This document shows positions 33,117 through 41,759 of a DNA stretch of 64,000 bases, piece after piece (position 1 is the stretch's first letter; every line of letters starts with the position of its first letter). This stretch comes from UBA3910 sp002391465 (GTDB lineage Bacteria > Bacillota > Limnochordia > Darwinibacteriales > Darwinibacteriaceae): positions 1-64,000 of the forward strand of contig JASGVS010000031.1 in the NCBI GenBank assembly GCA_030054835.1, in the 5' to 3' direction. The position numbers and the translations under genes were made by a program. The notes under the pieces were generated by a model. It had not been told where the DNA came from. It did not search any database and saw nothing but the letters and a program-made list of their open reading frames with translations.

Positions 33117-34172
33117 ATGAGGAGAAGCCTATTTGTTCTGTTGCTTGTTATGATCCTTGTGATAGGTACTGGTGTGGCAGCTGCTCAGACTAGGGTAGGC
33201 GTGGCCATGCCCACCCAGAGTCTGCAGCGCTGGAATCAAGACGGTGCCTACATGAAGCAGATGTTGGAAGAAGCCGGTTATGTGGTGGATCTCCAGTACG
33301 CCAACAATGACGTTGGCCTGCAGGTATCCCAGCTTGAAACCATGATCCTCAATGGAGCAGACATTCTGGTTATTGCCTCCATTGACGGCAGCGCTCTGGG
33401 AACCGTTCTGGAAATTGCCCAGGATATGGGCATTCCGGTAATTGCCTATGACCGCTTGATTATGGAAACGGATGCCGTAACCTACTACGCCACCTTCGAC
33501 AACTACATGGTTGGTACCATTCAAGGTCAATACTTAGTTGATGCCCTTGGCCTTGAGACGCTGGAAGGGTCCGTAAACATCGAGATTACAGGCGGATCAC
33601 CCGACGACAACAACGCCCGCTACTTCTACCAGGGTGCCTATGATGCCATTGAGCCTTACATCAAGGCCGGCAAAGTGATTATCCCTTCGGGCCAAGTCGA
33701 ATTTGAGCAGATTGCCACCCTAGCTTGGTCGTCTGAAAGGGCCCAGGCACGTATGGATAACCTGATTGCAGCTCACTATTCGGACGGAACCCCGCTCCAT
33801 GCGGTGCTCTGCTCCAACGACTCCACCGCCATCGGTGTCACCAACGCCCTGATCAATGCGGGGTTTGACGATGACGAGTTCCCGCTCATTACCGGGCAGG
33901 ACTGCGACATTGCCAACGTCAAGAACATCATCGCAGGCAGACAGGCCATGTCCATCTTTAAGGACACCAGGATGCTGGCAGCCCAAGTGGTGAAGATGAT
34001 CGAGGCAATCGTCAATGGTGAAGAACCAGAGATCAACGATACCACAACTTACGACAACAACGTAAAGATTGTCCCGACCTATCTCTGCCCACCCGTATTT
34101 GCTGATATCAACAACTTTGAAGAGCTGCTCATCGAAAGCGGCTACTACACGCGGGAGCAGTTGGGTCTCTAG
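33117..34172 (+). CDS. chvE: Sugar ABC transporter substrate-binding protein (ChvE/XylF-like)
   Basis: A 351-residue periplasmic-binding-protein fold of the multiple-monosaccharide type. A signal peptide (MRRSLFVLLLVMILVIGTGVAAA, cleaved before QTRVG) is followed by VGVAMPTQSLQRWNQDGAYM, YANNDVGLQVSQLETMI, VIAYDRLIMETDAVTYYATFDN and LCSNDSTAIGVTNALINAG. It captures a sugar such as xylose, glucose or galactose; the exact one is not readable. There is no lipobox cysteine, unusual for a Gram-positive binding protein. ATG at 33117 lies ten bases after AAAAGGAG. Confidence 0.88.
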   Translation: MRRSLFVLLLVMILVIGTGVAAAQTRVGVAMPTQSLQRWNQDGAYMKQMLEEAGYVVDLQYANNDVGLQVSQLETMILNGADILVIASIDGSALGTVLEIAQDMGIPVIAYDRLIMETDAVTYYATFDNYMVGTIQGQYLVDALGLETLEGSVNIEITGGSPDDNNARYFYQGAYDAIEPYIKAGKVIIPSGQVEFEQIATLAWSSERAQARMDNLIAAHYSDGTPLHAVLCSNDSTAIGVTNALINAGFDDDEFPLITGQDCDIANVKNIIAGRQAMSIFKDTRMLAAQVVKMIEAIVNGEEPEINDTTTYDNNVKIVPTYLCPPVFADINNFEELLIESGYYTREQLGL

Positions 34173-34181
34173 TTTTGGATT

Positions 34182-34202
34182 GGGTGGGCCTTGGGCCCAC
34201 CC
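34182..34202 (+). other. Stable hairpin after the sugar-binding gene
   Basis: GGGTGGGCC-TTG-GGCCCACCC, a perfect 9-bp stem without a T run. Such hairpins usually protect the upstream mRNA so that more binding protein than ATPase is made. Confidence 0.6.
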
Positions 34203-34231
34203 GTTCCCTTCAGGAAGTAGGGGTGTGAAAT

Positions 34232-35782
34232 TTGGCTAGGAACTTGTTGGAAATGAGAGCAATAACGAAGGAGTTCCCCGGCGTTAGGGCTCTGGATAAC
34301 GTCAACATTACGGTGGAAGAAGGGGAAATCCACGCGTTAGTTGGGGAGAACGGCGCGGGTAAGTCCACCCTCATGAACGTCTTGAGCGGAGTTCATCCCT
34401 ACGGTACCTACACCGGCGAGATTCTCTTTGATGGTCAGATCTGCCAGCACCGCGACATTAAGGATTCGGAGCGGCTGGGCATTGTCATCATCCATCAGGA
34501 ATTGGCCCTTGTGCCTTACCTGTCCATCGGAGAGAACATGTTTCTCGGCAACGAGCAGCAGCGTAGGGGAGTGGTGGATTGGGATAAGACTTACGAGCAG
34601 GCCGCTGAGTTCATGGCCATGGTAGGCCTTGATGAAAATCCCCGCCAGCTTGTTAAGGACTTGAGTGTGGCCAAAAGGCAGCTGATTGAAATTGCTAAGG
34701 CCCTTGCCAAAAACGTGCGGTTGCTCATTTTGGATGAACCCACATCCAGCTTGAATGAGGCCGAGTCCCAAACAATTCTCGACCTCATTTTGGCACTGCG
34801 CGATGAAAAAGGTATTACTTCTATTATCATCTCCCATAAACTGAATGAGATTGCCTATGTTGCAGACCGGATCACAATTCTGCGGGACGGTGCCACCATT
34901 GAGACTCTGGATAACCGGGGTGCTACCATCTCTGAGGAACGGATTATTAGGGGAATGGTTGGTCGGGAAATGACGGAGCGCTATCCGACGCGGCAAAGTA
35001 CGGTGCAGGATGAAGTGGCCTTTGAACTTAGGAATTTCACAGTCTACCACGAGCAGTTTACGGAGCGCAAGGTAGTTGATAACGTTTCCCTCAAGGTTCA
35101 CAAAGGCGAGATAGTGGGTGTATACGGCCTGATGGGTTCGGGCCGGACCGAGCTGGCCATGGCCGCCTTTGGCCGGGCGTATGGCAGTAAAATTTCCGGT
35201 ACTGTCATAAAGGACGGGGAGGTTCTGGAGCTTACGTCCATACCTGAGGCTATTGCGGCCGGGATTTCCTATGTGACGGAAGACCGTAAAGAAAGCGGCC
35301 TCCTTCTAAACAGCACCATTACCCACAACATCACCTTACCCAGGATGGATTATGTGAGCCAGAAAGGGCGAATTGACCAGGATCTGGAAAGGCGCATTGC
35401 GGAGGAATACCGCCAGGCCCTAGATATTAGGGCTCCTAATGTGGATCGGTTGGCTGGCAATCTATCCGGTGGTAATCAGCAGAAGCTTCTGCTGGGGAAA
35501 TGGATTTACTCCAAACCGGACGTGCTCTTTTTAGATGAGCCGACTCGGGGCGTTGATGTGGGTGCTAAATACGAGATCTATCAGATCATCAACGAACTAG
35601 CGGAAGAAGGCAAGTCAATCCTGTTTATCTCGTCGGAACTGAACGAGATATTGGGTATGGCGGATCGGATCTATGTTATGAATGAGGGCCAGATTATTGC
35701 CGAATTTCCGGGGGATGGCGTCACCCAGGAGGAGATTATGAGCTGCATCATGCAGCACAGTAAGGGGGCAGTTGGCGCATGA
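34232..35782 (+). CDS. gguA: Sugar ABC transporter ATP-binding protein (GguA/MmsA-like)
   Basis: A 516-residue tandem ABC ATPase of the CUT2 class. The first domain has Walker A GENGAGKSTLMN and Walker B LLILDEPTSSLNEAE; the second has GLMGSGRTELAMAAFG, where the usual P-loop lysine is arginine, as is common in CUT2 proteins, then LSGGNQQKLLLGKW and LFLDEPTRGVDVG. It starts with TTG behind AGGGGTGTG and overlaps the permease by four bases. Confidence 0.93.
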   Translation: MARNLLEMRAITKEFPGVRALDNVNITVEEGEIHALVGENGAGKSTLMNVLSGVHPYGTYTGEILFDGQICQHRDIKDSERLGIVIIHQELALVPYLSIGENMFLGNEQQRRGVVDWDKTYEQAAEFMAMVGLDENPRQLVKDLSVAKRQLIEIAKALAKNVRLLILDEPTSSLNEAESQTILDLILALRDEKGITSIIISHKLNEIAYVADRITILRDGATIETLDNRGATISEERIIRGMVGREMTERYPTRQSTVQDEVAFELRNFTVYHEQFTERKVVDNVSLKVHKGEIVGVYGLMGSGRTELAMAAFGRAYGSKISGTVIKDGEVLELTSIPEAIAAGISYVTEDRKESGLLLNSTITHNITLPRMDYVSQKGRIDQDLERRIAEEYRQALDIRAPNVDRLAGNLSGGNQQKLLLGKWIYSKPDVLFLDEPTRGVDVGAKYEIYQIINELAEEGKSILFISSELNEILGMADRIYVMNEGQIIAEFPGDGVTQEEIMSCIMQHSKGAVGA

Positions 35783-37029
35783 ACAGAATTGCAACTTTGT
35801 TTCGCAACAACCTGAAACAGTATATGATTCTCTTTGCACTGCTGGCGATTATTATTGCCTTTCAGGTTCTGACCAAGGGTGTCCTTTTGAAACCCATGAA
35901 CGTGTCCAATCTGATTTTCCAAAACGCCTACGTGGTGATTTTGGCAGTGGGCATGCTGCTCTGTATTCTCACAGGCGGCAACATTGACCTTTCAGTGGGT
36001 TCGGTCGTTGCTCTGGTTGGGGCCTGTGCCGGTACCATGATTATTACCTGGGGCTGGAATCCTCACCTTTCCATCCTGTTGTGCCTCCTGATCGGTATTG
36101 CCATCGGTGTGTGGCAGGGTTTTTGGATTGCCTATGCCAGGATCCCGGCCTTTATTGTCACCCTCTCGGGGATGTTGGTCTTCCGGGGCCTGACCTTGAT
36201 TGTACTGGGTGGGCTGACACTGGCACCCTTCCCCAAGGCTTACCTGGCCTATTCAACCGGGTTTTTGCCCGATCTGTTTCCCAATGCCCACCTGTTCGGT
36301 GTGCGTAATACAACCGCGCTGCTCATCGGTATTGTGACCGCCGTCATTTTCGCCATTCTCCAGGTGACGGGTTATATGGCTCGGAAGAGAAAGGGTTATT
36401 CCCTCGATCCCTTCTGGACGGTACTGGTCAAGATCGGAGTCATATCCCCTGCGATTATTTGGCTCTTTTACACGTTAGCCTCTTACCGGGGTATTCCGGT
36501 CGTTTTGATTACGGTGGGCATCATTTTAATCGCCTACGGTTTCTTCACCTCCAGCACCGTAATGGGCCGCCATCTCTATGCCATGGGCGGCAACGAAAAA
36601 GCGGCGCGTTTGTCTGGTGTTAAGACGAATAGGCTGCTGTTTATGGCTTACGTCAACATGGCCTTTTTGGCTGCGGTGGCCGGAATTGTGTTTGCGGCCA
36701 GGCTTAACTCGGCTTCGCCCCAGGCGGGCCAGTCCTTTGAGCTGGATGCCATCGGCGCCTGCTTTATCGGGGGAGCTAGTGCCTACGGTGGAGTAGGTAC
36801 GGTGGGCGGTACCTTGATTGGAGCCATGATTATGGGTGTTCTGAACAACGGTATGTCCATCATGGGCATCAGCTCCAACGTGCAGCAAGTTGTCAAGGGC
36901 CTGGTACTGCTGGGAGCGGTTGCCTTTGACGTCTTGAGCAAACGGGAGATTTCCTTTGATCTGTTTGGCCGTTTCCGCCGCAGGAGCACAAAGGTGGAGG
37001 AAACGGAAAAGCTTGGTCACGGTGTTTGA
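35779..37029 (+). CDS. gguB: Sugar ABC transporter permease (GguB/XylH-like)
   Basis: A 416-residue permease with about ten membrane segments. It carries the branched-chain/ribose-type permease pattern TGGNIDLSVGSVVALVGACAG near residue 65 and YAMGGNEKAARLSGVKTNRLL further on. The extra length compared with RbsC-type permeases matches XylH/GguB. It completes the three-gene multiple-sugar transporter. The -35 box of the next operon overlaps its stop codon. Confidence 0.93.
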   Translation: MNRIATLFRNNLKQYMILFALLAIIIAFQVLTKGVLLKPMNVSNLIFQNAYVVILAVGMLLCILTGGNIDLSVGSVVALVGACAGTMIITWGWNPHLSILLCLLIGIAIGVWQGFWIAYARIPAFIVTLSGMLVFRGLTLIVLGGLTLAPFPKAYLAYSTGFLPDLFPNAHLFGVRNTTALLIGIVTAVIFAILQVTGYMARKRKGYSLDPFWTVLVKIGVISPAIIWLFYTLASYRGIPVVLITVGIILIAYGFFTSSTVMGRHLYAMGGNEKAARLSGVKTNRLLFMAYVNMAFLAAVAGIVFAARLNSASPQAGQSFELDAIGACFIGGASAYGGVGTVGGTLIGAMIMGVLNNGMSIMGISSNVQQVVKGLVLLGAVAFDVLSKREISFDLFGRFRRRSTKVEETEKLGHGV

Positions 37030-37054
37030 CTTCGATTCACTGCGGTGATATAAT
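37026..37054 (+). promoter_or_regulatory. rpsF operon promoter
   Basis: TTGACT (37026-37031), 17-bp spacer, TATAAT (37049-37054). Confidence 0.82.
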
Positions 37055-37065
37055 GAATTTGCCCT

Positions 37066-37087
37066 GCCCTAAGCCTGCGCTTAGGGC
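37066..37087 (+). promoter_or_regulatory. Hairpin in the rpsF leader
   Basis: GCCCTAAG-CCTGCG-CTTAGGGC, a perfect 8-bp stem in the untranslated leader. rpsF leaders often bind the S6:S18 complex for autoregulation; whether this one does is inferred. Confidence 0.45.
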
Positions 37088-37116
37088 CATTTGTCCAGAG
37101 GGGAGGTGGAGCTACG

Positions 37117-37413
37117 GTGCGTCACTATGAGCTAATGGTTATTTATGCCTCGAGGCTCGATGAGGAAGGCCTACAAGCCCAGATCGAGCGGACCAAGGAA
37201 CTCATTGCCAGTGTTGGCGGCGAGGTAGACAAGGTCGATGTTTGGGGCAAACGCCGTTTTGCATACGAAATTAACGATAACACCGATGGCTTCTATGTGG
37301 TGATCGATTTCCAGGCGGAAAGCGGAGCGACTTCCGAGGTCGAACGTATTCTAAAGATCACCGATGAAGTCGTACGTTATCTGCTCGTTCGCAAAGAAAA
37401 GAATGAGGAGTGA
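37117..37413 (+). CDS. rpsF: 30S ribosomal protein S6
   Basis: A 98-residue ribosomal protein (RHYELMVIYASRLDEEGL ... RFAYEINDNTDGFYVVIDFQAE ... RYLLVRKEKNEE). It binds S18 and the central domain of 16S rRNA. The GTG start has GGGGAGGTGG upstream. It heads the conserved rpsF-ssb-rpsR operon. Confidence 0.97.
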   Translation: MRHYELMVIYASRLDEEGLQAQIERTKELIASVGGEVDKVDVWGKRRFAYEINDNTDGFYVVIDFQAESGATSEVERILKITDEVVRYLLVRKEKNEE

Positions 37414-37418
37414 CAAAG

Positions 37419-37811
37419 GTGTTAAACAGAATTGTTCTTATTGGGCGACTCGTAGCTGATCCACAACTGCGCTATACCCAGTCGGGTGTGGCGGTGACCA
37501 GTTTTACGCTCGCGGTAAACCGATCCTTTGTATCCCAAAGCGGAGAGCGGGAAGCGGACTTTATCGATATCGTGGCTTGGCGCAAACTGGCTGAAGTGTG
37601 TGCCAATCACTTGAACAAGGGACGTCTCGTTGCGGTGGAAGGCCGCCTGCAGATCCGTTCCTACGATGACCAAAATGGGATTCGGCGTAAAGCAGCGGAA
37701 GTTGTGGCCGATCAAGTCCAGTTCTTGGACTGGGGTCGCGATTCCGAGGGTCAAGGTTATGAATCAGGAGATGGGCCGCCCGAACCAGAGTTTGATGATG
37801 TTCCATTTTAA
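37419..37811 (+). CDS. ssb: Single-stranded DNA-binding protein
   Basis: A 130-residue SSB with an OB fold (LNRIVLIGRLVADPQLRYTQSGVAVTSFTLAVNR) and the C-terminal acidic tip EFDDVPF that recruits repair and replication proteins. I use the GTG at 37419, nine bases after GAGGAG, giving the standard MLNRIVLIGRL start; a GTG at 37410 overlaps the rpsF stop. The linker is short compared with the longer SsbA of Bacillus. Confidence 0.95.
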   Translation: MLNRIVLIGRLVADPQLRYTQSGVAVTSFTLAVNRSFVSQSGEREADFIDIVAWRKLAEVCANHLNKGRLVAVEGRLQIRSYDDQNGIRRKAAEVVADQVQFLDWGRDSEGQGYESGDGPPEPEFDDVPF

Positions 37812-37835
37812 ACGATTTGGTTTGGAGGCGAGAAA

Positions 37836-38066
37836 ATGGCAAGAGAAAGAGGCCGCAGGGGCAGAAGAAAAGTCTGTTCCTTCTGTGTCGATAAAATAGA
37901 TCAGATCGACTACAAAGAAGCAGGACGGCTGCGCCGGCATATCACAGACCGGGGCAAGATCCTACCTCGGCGGATTACCGGCAACTGTGCCAGGCACCAG
38001 CGGCAGCTGACAGTGGCAATCAAGCGTGCTCGGTACATGGCATTGATGCCCTATACGGTTGAATAA
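37836..38066 (+). CDS. rpsR: 30S ribosomal protein S18 (zinc-binding form)
   Basis: A 76-residue ribosomal protein with YKEAGRLRRHITDRGKILPRRITG and QLTVAIKRARYMALMPY. Three cysteines and a histidine (VCSFC near residue 16 and NCARH near residue 53) form a CxxC...CxxH site, as in the zinc-containing variant; Bacillus S18 lacks these. It ends the rpsF operon with a terminator. Confidence 0.96.
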   Translation: MARERGRRGRRKVCSFCVDKIDQIDYKEAGRLRRHITDRGKILPRRITGNCARHQRQLTVAIKRARYMALMPYTVE

Positions 38067-38074
38067 CAAACACG

Positions 38075-38098
38075 GGAGCAGCTCAGCTGCTCCTTTTT
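38075..38098 (+). terminator. rpsF-ssb-rpsR terminator
   Basis: GGAGCAG and CTGCTCC pair around CTCAG and are followed by TTTTT. Confidence 0.9.
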
Positions 38099-38128
38099 CG
38101 AATACGGCGAAACAAGAGGGGTAGTATT

Positions 38129-39070
38129 ATGAAAACACGTTCCTTAACCGAGGGGGCCATGCTCGGTGCAATCACGGTCCTTCTTACCCTAATTGGGAAT
38201 TACCTTGGCTTTCCGCCCCTGCTTATACCGGTGCCTTTGATCATTTTGGTTTACCGCCATGACATTCGGGCCGGAATTTTTGCTGCCTTGGCAGCTGCAG
38301 TGGTGGCCGGACTGGTGGGCGGGCATCTTTTTGCAGGCATCTCCATAGTTATCTGGGGCTTCCTCAGCGTGGCACTGGGTATGGGGCTGCGGGAGAAGTT
38401 CTCCTTCACCAAACTTATGGTGGTGGGCACCATTGCTACCATAGTCGTGCTCATGCTGGAGTTTCTCCTCTTTTCCTTGATCTTAGGGGAGAACATGCTT
38501 ACCGAAATGATGAACATGATGGTCACGTCCATAGAACAGGCCAAGGAAATTTCCCAAGGCCTTGGACTTGACGCCCAAGCGCTGGAACGCTATGATCAAC
38601 TTCTACAGACTGCCCAGTTTCTCATGCAGTGGGCACTGCCTGCCCTGCTTCTAATTGCAGCAGTAGGTATTCCCTTCCTCAATTTGGGTGTGGTGCGCAT
38701 GATTCTAAAGCGCCTAGGGGACCAAGCCGTGCCTTGGGTTAAGCCCTTCACCCAATGGACTTTGCCCCCCCATTTCGGTGTTGTCCTGCTGTTTGGGTTG
38801 GGCGTGATGCTTCTCTCCCGGTTTGTTCCACTGCCGGCGGTAATCCTAGGGCTTGGCATCAACACCTTTATTGTGATCTTTTGGGTTTACTTAATTATGG
38901 GGCTGGCTGTGGTCTGGCACTTTTTCAACGAACGGGAAATCGCCCGCTTTCTGCGGGTGCTGTTTATATTTTTCCTGTTTACAACCGAAATCATTTCCAT
39001 GTTTGTGGTCCTATTGGGCGCGACGGACAACGTCTTTGATTTTCGCAAGCTGCGGGAATTAGAAAACTAA
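38129..39070 (+). CDS. yybS: YybS family membrane protein (DUF2232)
   Basis: A 313-residue multi-span membrane protein with about eight hydrophobic segments, starting TRSLTEGAMLGAITVLLTLIG. It matches the YybS/DUF2232 family, which is distantly related to S components of vitamin transporters and is encoded just before rplI in Bacillus. Its role is unknown. It ends 13 bases before rplI. Confidence 0.85.
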   Translation: MKTRSLTEGAMLGAITVLLTLIGNYLGFPPLLIPVPLIILVYRHDIRAGIFAALAAAVVAGLVGGHLFAGISIVIWGFLSVALGMGLREKFSFTKLMVVGTIATIVVLMLEFLLFSLILGENMLTEMMNMMVTSIEQAKEISQGLGLDAQALERYDQLLQTAQFLMQWALPALLLIAAVGIPFLNLGVVRMILKRLGDQAVPWVKPFTQWTLPPHFGVVLLFGLGVMLLSRFVPLPAVILGLGINTFIVIFWVYLIMGLAVVWHFFNEREIARFLRVLFIFFLFTTEIISMFVVLLGATDNVFDFRKLRELEN

Positions 39071-39083
39071 GGAGGTTGGCAGA

Positions 39084-39530
39084 ATGAAAGTCATTCTTCT
39101 GGCTGATGTGAACAAGATCGGGAAAAAGGGCGACATTGTCAATGTGAAGGAAGGTTACGCCCGCAACTTCTTAATTCCCCGGGGTTTAGCCGCCGAGGCC
39201 ACACCGGGCTACCTGCGCCAGGTGGAGCAGGAGAAGAAACGGGAAGCGGCCAAGGCCGAGCGTGAACTGCAGGAAGTTAGGGATTTGGAAGCACGTATTA
39301 AGGATCAGGTAGTGGCAGTTACGGCACGGGTGGGGGAAGGCGGTAAACTGTTTGGTTCGGTAACGACCCAAGAAATTGCAGATGCCCTCCGCAAGCAGTT
39401 TTCGGTAGAAATTGACAAGAGGAAAATAGAATTGGCGGAGCCAATTAAGAGCCTGGGGACCTTCCCAATCGTAGTGAAAATCCATCCCCAGGTCCACACA
39501 CCGCTCAAGGTTAAAGTGGTGGGGGGTTAA
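39084..39530 (+). CDS. rplI: 50S ribosomal protein L9
   Basis: A 148-residue two-domain ribosomal protein. The N-terminal domain reads KVILLADVNKIGKKGDIVNVKEGYARNFLIPRGLA; a long helix connects it to a C-terminal domain with GKLFGSVTTQEIADAL. It binds 23S rRNA near the L1 stalk. AAGGAGG precedes the ATG. Confidence 0.97.
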   Translation: MKVILLADVNKIGKKGDIVNVKEGYARNFLIPRGLAAEATPGYLRQVEQEKKREAAKAERELQEVRDLEARIKDQVVAVTARVGEGGKLFGSVTTQEIADALRKQFSVEIDKRKIELAEPIKSLGTFPIVVKIHPQVHTPLKVKVVGG

Positions 39531-39556
39531 ACAGCAATTCTGGCGTGAAGGGGTAA

Positions 39557-41488
39557 ATGTCATTGGATATGAGTCAGTATAAACAAGAGACAAGCTCGGA
39601 TAAGCGGTTCCTGCTGGAACATCAAGTTACAGCATTGTTAAACGTACTTACCGAGATCCACGGCCATGACCAACTGGTCATAAAAGCGGGCAAGCTCGAC
39701 TCTTTGGAGTTAATGGAATCGGATAAACTGGAAGATAGGGTGCTGGCCTTAGAGCGTTTGATCTACGAAGATCCCACCATCGTGGAACAGAGATCTTTGG
39801 ATGAGGCAGAGTCTGTTTTAGAGGATCTGGAGGAAAACATAGCCGAGCTTTTGGCCCGGCGTACGGTGGAAGATCGCTTAGAGCAGAAGATCAACGCCAA
39901 GATGCAGGAGCGCCATTTGGACTACATTAAGGAAATCCGCATGCAGGTGTTGAAAGAGGAAGCTGGCCCAGATAATGCCCAGACTTTGAAGAAATACGCT
40001 GAGCTTGAGGTACTGGAAAGCCGAAGTCTCGCCCATTCCACCGCTGAGCTGATGCGGCCCCGCACGCTAGAGGAAGTGGTGGGCCAGGATGCGGCCATCA
40101 AATCGCTCCTTTCCAAACTGAGCTCTCCCTTCCCCCAGCACATTCTCCTCTATGGGCCTCCCGGTGTGGGTAAAACAACTGTGGCCCGTTTGGCGCTGCA
40201 GTATGCCAAGACACGTGATTACACGCCCTTTGTGGAGGATGCTCCCTTTGTGGAAGTGGATGGGACAACCCTGCGCTGGGATCCGAGGGAAGTAACCAAT
40301 CCCCTGCTCGGGTCGGTACACGATCCCATTTACCAAGGGGCTCGGCGTGATTTGGCCGACGGTTCGGTGCCAGAACCTAAACTGGGACTGGTAACGGAAG
40401 CCCACGGCGGCGTGCTCTTCATTGACGAGATTGGCGAGCTCGATCAGGTTTTGCAGAATAAACTGCTGAAAGTGCTCGAGGACAAGCGGGTCGTGTTTGA
40501 ATCGTCCTATTACGATCCCCACGATCCCCAGATCCCCAAATACATTCACCACCTCTTCAGCAAGGGTGCTCCCGCAGACTTTGTCTTAATCGGAGCCACA
40601 ACCAGGGATCCATCGGAGATCAGCCCGGCCTTTCGCTCTCGCTGCGCAGAGGTGTTCTTTGAACCCCTCACCCCGCCTGACATTGTGGAGATTGTTAAGG
40701 CGGCAGCTGGGCGCTTAGAGGCCGATCTGGAAGAGGGTGTGGCGGACACAATTGCGGAGTACACAATTGAGGGACGCAGGGCGACCAGGCTCTTAGCCGA
40801 TGCGTACGGAAACGCATTGTACCGGGGCGCTGACCCCAAACAGCGGATTTTGGTAACGTTAGCCGATGTGCAGGAGGTAATCCAGTCTGCCCGGCTCAGC
40901 TCCTATGTGGGCATTAAAGCGTCCCCTGACAAAGAGGTGGGGCGCGTTTTAGGCCTGGGTGTGAGCGGTTATTTGGGCTCTGTGATCGAAATCGAAGCGG
41001 TGGCCTTTCCCAGCAGAGAGAAGGGTAAAGGGGTAGTCCGGTTCAATGATACGGCAGGCAGTATGGCTAAAGACAGCGTGTTCAATGCGGCCTCAGTCTT
41101 CCGTTCCTTAACTGGCCAAGATCTGGGGGACTACGATATCCATGTGAACGTTGTGGGCGGTGGCAACATCGATGGACCCTCAGCCGGGCTTGCCATTTTA
41201 GCTGCCATCATCAGTGCGGTACAGAATCTCCCCGTACCCCAGGATATTGCGGTTACCGGTGAAGTATCCATCCGCGGCCGGGTTAAGGCAGTGGGCGGCC
41301 TCCACTCCAAGATTTACGGAGCTAAACAGGCTGGCATCAAAAAGGTGTTTATACCCGCCGATAACTGGGACGACATTTCCCGCTTTACAGATGGTGTAGA
41401 GGTAATCCCCATCAAGCATGTGGAGGAGTTCCTCACCCACATCTTTCCGCCCAGTGCAGAAGCTGCGGTTAACAAAATTGCCAATTAG
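39557..41488 (+). CDS. lonC: Lon family ATP-dependent protease LonC
   Basis: A 643-residue protease. A coiled-coil helical N-terminal region (about 1-165) replaces the usual Lon N domain. The AAA+ module follows, with LLYGPPGVGKTTVA near residue 195 and VLFIDEIGELD. The C-terminal protease domain has the catalytic serine in NIDGPSAGLAIL and the catalytic lysine in KIYGAKQAGIKKVFIP. This layout is that of the spore-former LonC type. The gene lies between rplI and mgtE, upstream of the replicative helicase. Confidence 0.92.
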   Translation: MSLDMSQYKQETSSDKRFLLEHQVTALLNVLTEIHGHDQLVIKAGKLDSLELMESDKLEDRVLALERLIYEDPTIVEQRSLDEAESVLEDLEENIAELLARRTVEDRLEQKINAKMQERHLDYIKEIRMQVLKEEAGPDNAQTLKKYAELEVLESRSLAHSTAELMRPRTLEEVVGQDAAIKSLLSKLSSPFPQHILLYGPPGVGKTTVARLALQYAKTRDYTPFVEDAPFVEVDGTTLRWDPREVTNPLLGSVHDPIYQGARRDLADGSVPEPKLGLVTEAHGGVLFIDEIGELDQVLQNKLLKVLEDKRVVFESSYYDPHDPQIPKYIHHLFSKGAPADFVLIGATTRDPSEISPAFRSRCAEVFFEPLTPPDIVEIVKAAAGRLEADLEEGVADTIAEYTIEGRRATRLLADAYGNALYRGADPKQRILVTLADVQEVIQSARLSSYVGIKASPDKEVGRVLGLGVSGYLGSVIEIEAVAFPSREKGKGVVRFNDTAGSMAKDSVFNAASVFRSLTGQDLGDYDIHVNVVGGGNIDGPSAGLAILAAIISAVQNLPVPQDIAVTGEVSIRGRVKAVGGLHSKIYGAKQAGIKKVFIPADNWDDISRFTDGVEVIPIKHVEEFLTHIFPPSAEAAVNKIAN

Positions 41489-41496
41489 GAAGAATA

Positions 41497-41516
41497 CCCC
41501 CGTAAGGGGGTTTTTT
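41497..41516 (+). terminator. lonC terminator
   Basis: CCCCC-GTAA-GGGGG followed by TTTTTT. Confidence 0.9.
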
Positions 41517-41524
41517 CTTGCACC

Positions 41525-41735
41525 AATTGCGCGTAAAGCTCAATAATGTTAGACTAAGGGTAGATCACACCAAAGGGGGGAAGATGAGTGGCCAGTGGCA
41601 GTAGTCCGAGTAGAAAAGCGAGTGTCGACCAGGAGGGATGGCCGTGCGCGGATGAAACGCCTTTAGGCGCTCATCTGACAATCAGGCCCCCTTTCCACGC
41701 CTAACAGGGGTGACGCTCGTTTTTAGACTCCGAAA
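41525..41735 (+). promoter_or_regulatory. Structured leader of mgtE, candidate riboregulator
   Basis: A weak promoter (TTGCGC, 17 bp, TAGACT with TG before it, about 41526-41554) opens a long leader. AAAGGGGG (about 41573-41580) can pair with CCCCCTTT (about 41688-41695), enclosing a GATGAG/CTCATC stem and other arms. CGAGTGTC (about 41620-41627) can instead pair with GACGCTCG at about 41713-41720, which is followed by TTTTT, making a possible terminator. This layout suggests a switch controlling mgtE. It does not match the M-box as I know it. Confidence 0.5.
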
Positions 41736-41759
41736 ATTAAATAAAAGGAGGATAAAAAC

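Noticed and set aside
33041..33118. Short frame MHKKRTERSGYVKNHS... in the sugar operon leader
   Set aside because: The ribosome site abuts the ATG with no spacing and the frame overlaps the real ribosome site of the binding protein gene.
41525..41735. M-box (ykoK) identification of the mgtE leader
   Set aside because: The conserved M-box core (GUUAGGUGAGGCUCCU and GCUGCUGCCC type segments) is missing.
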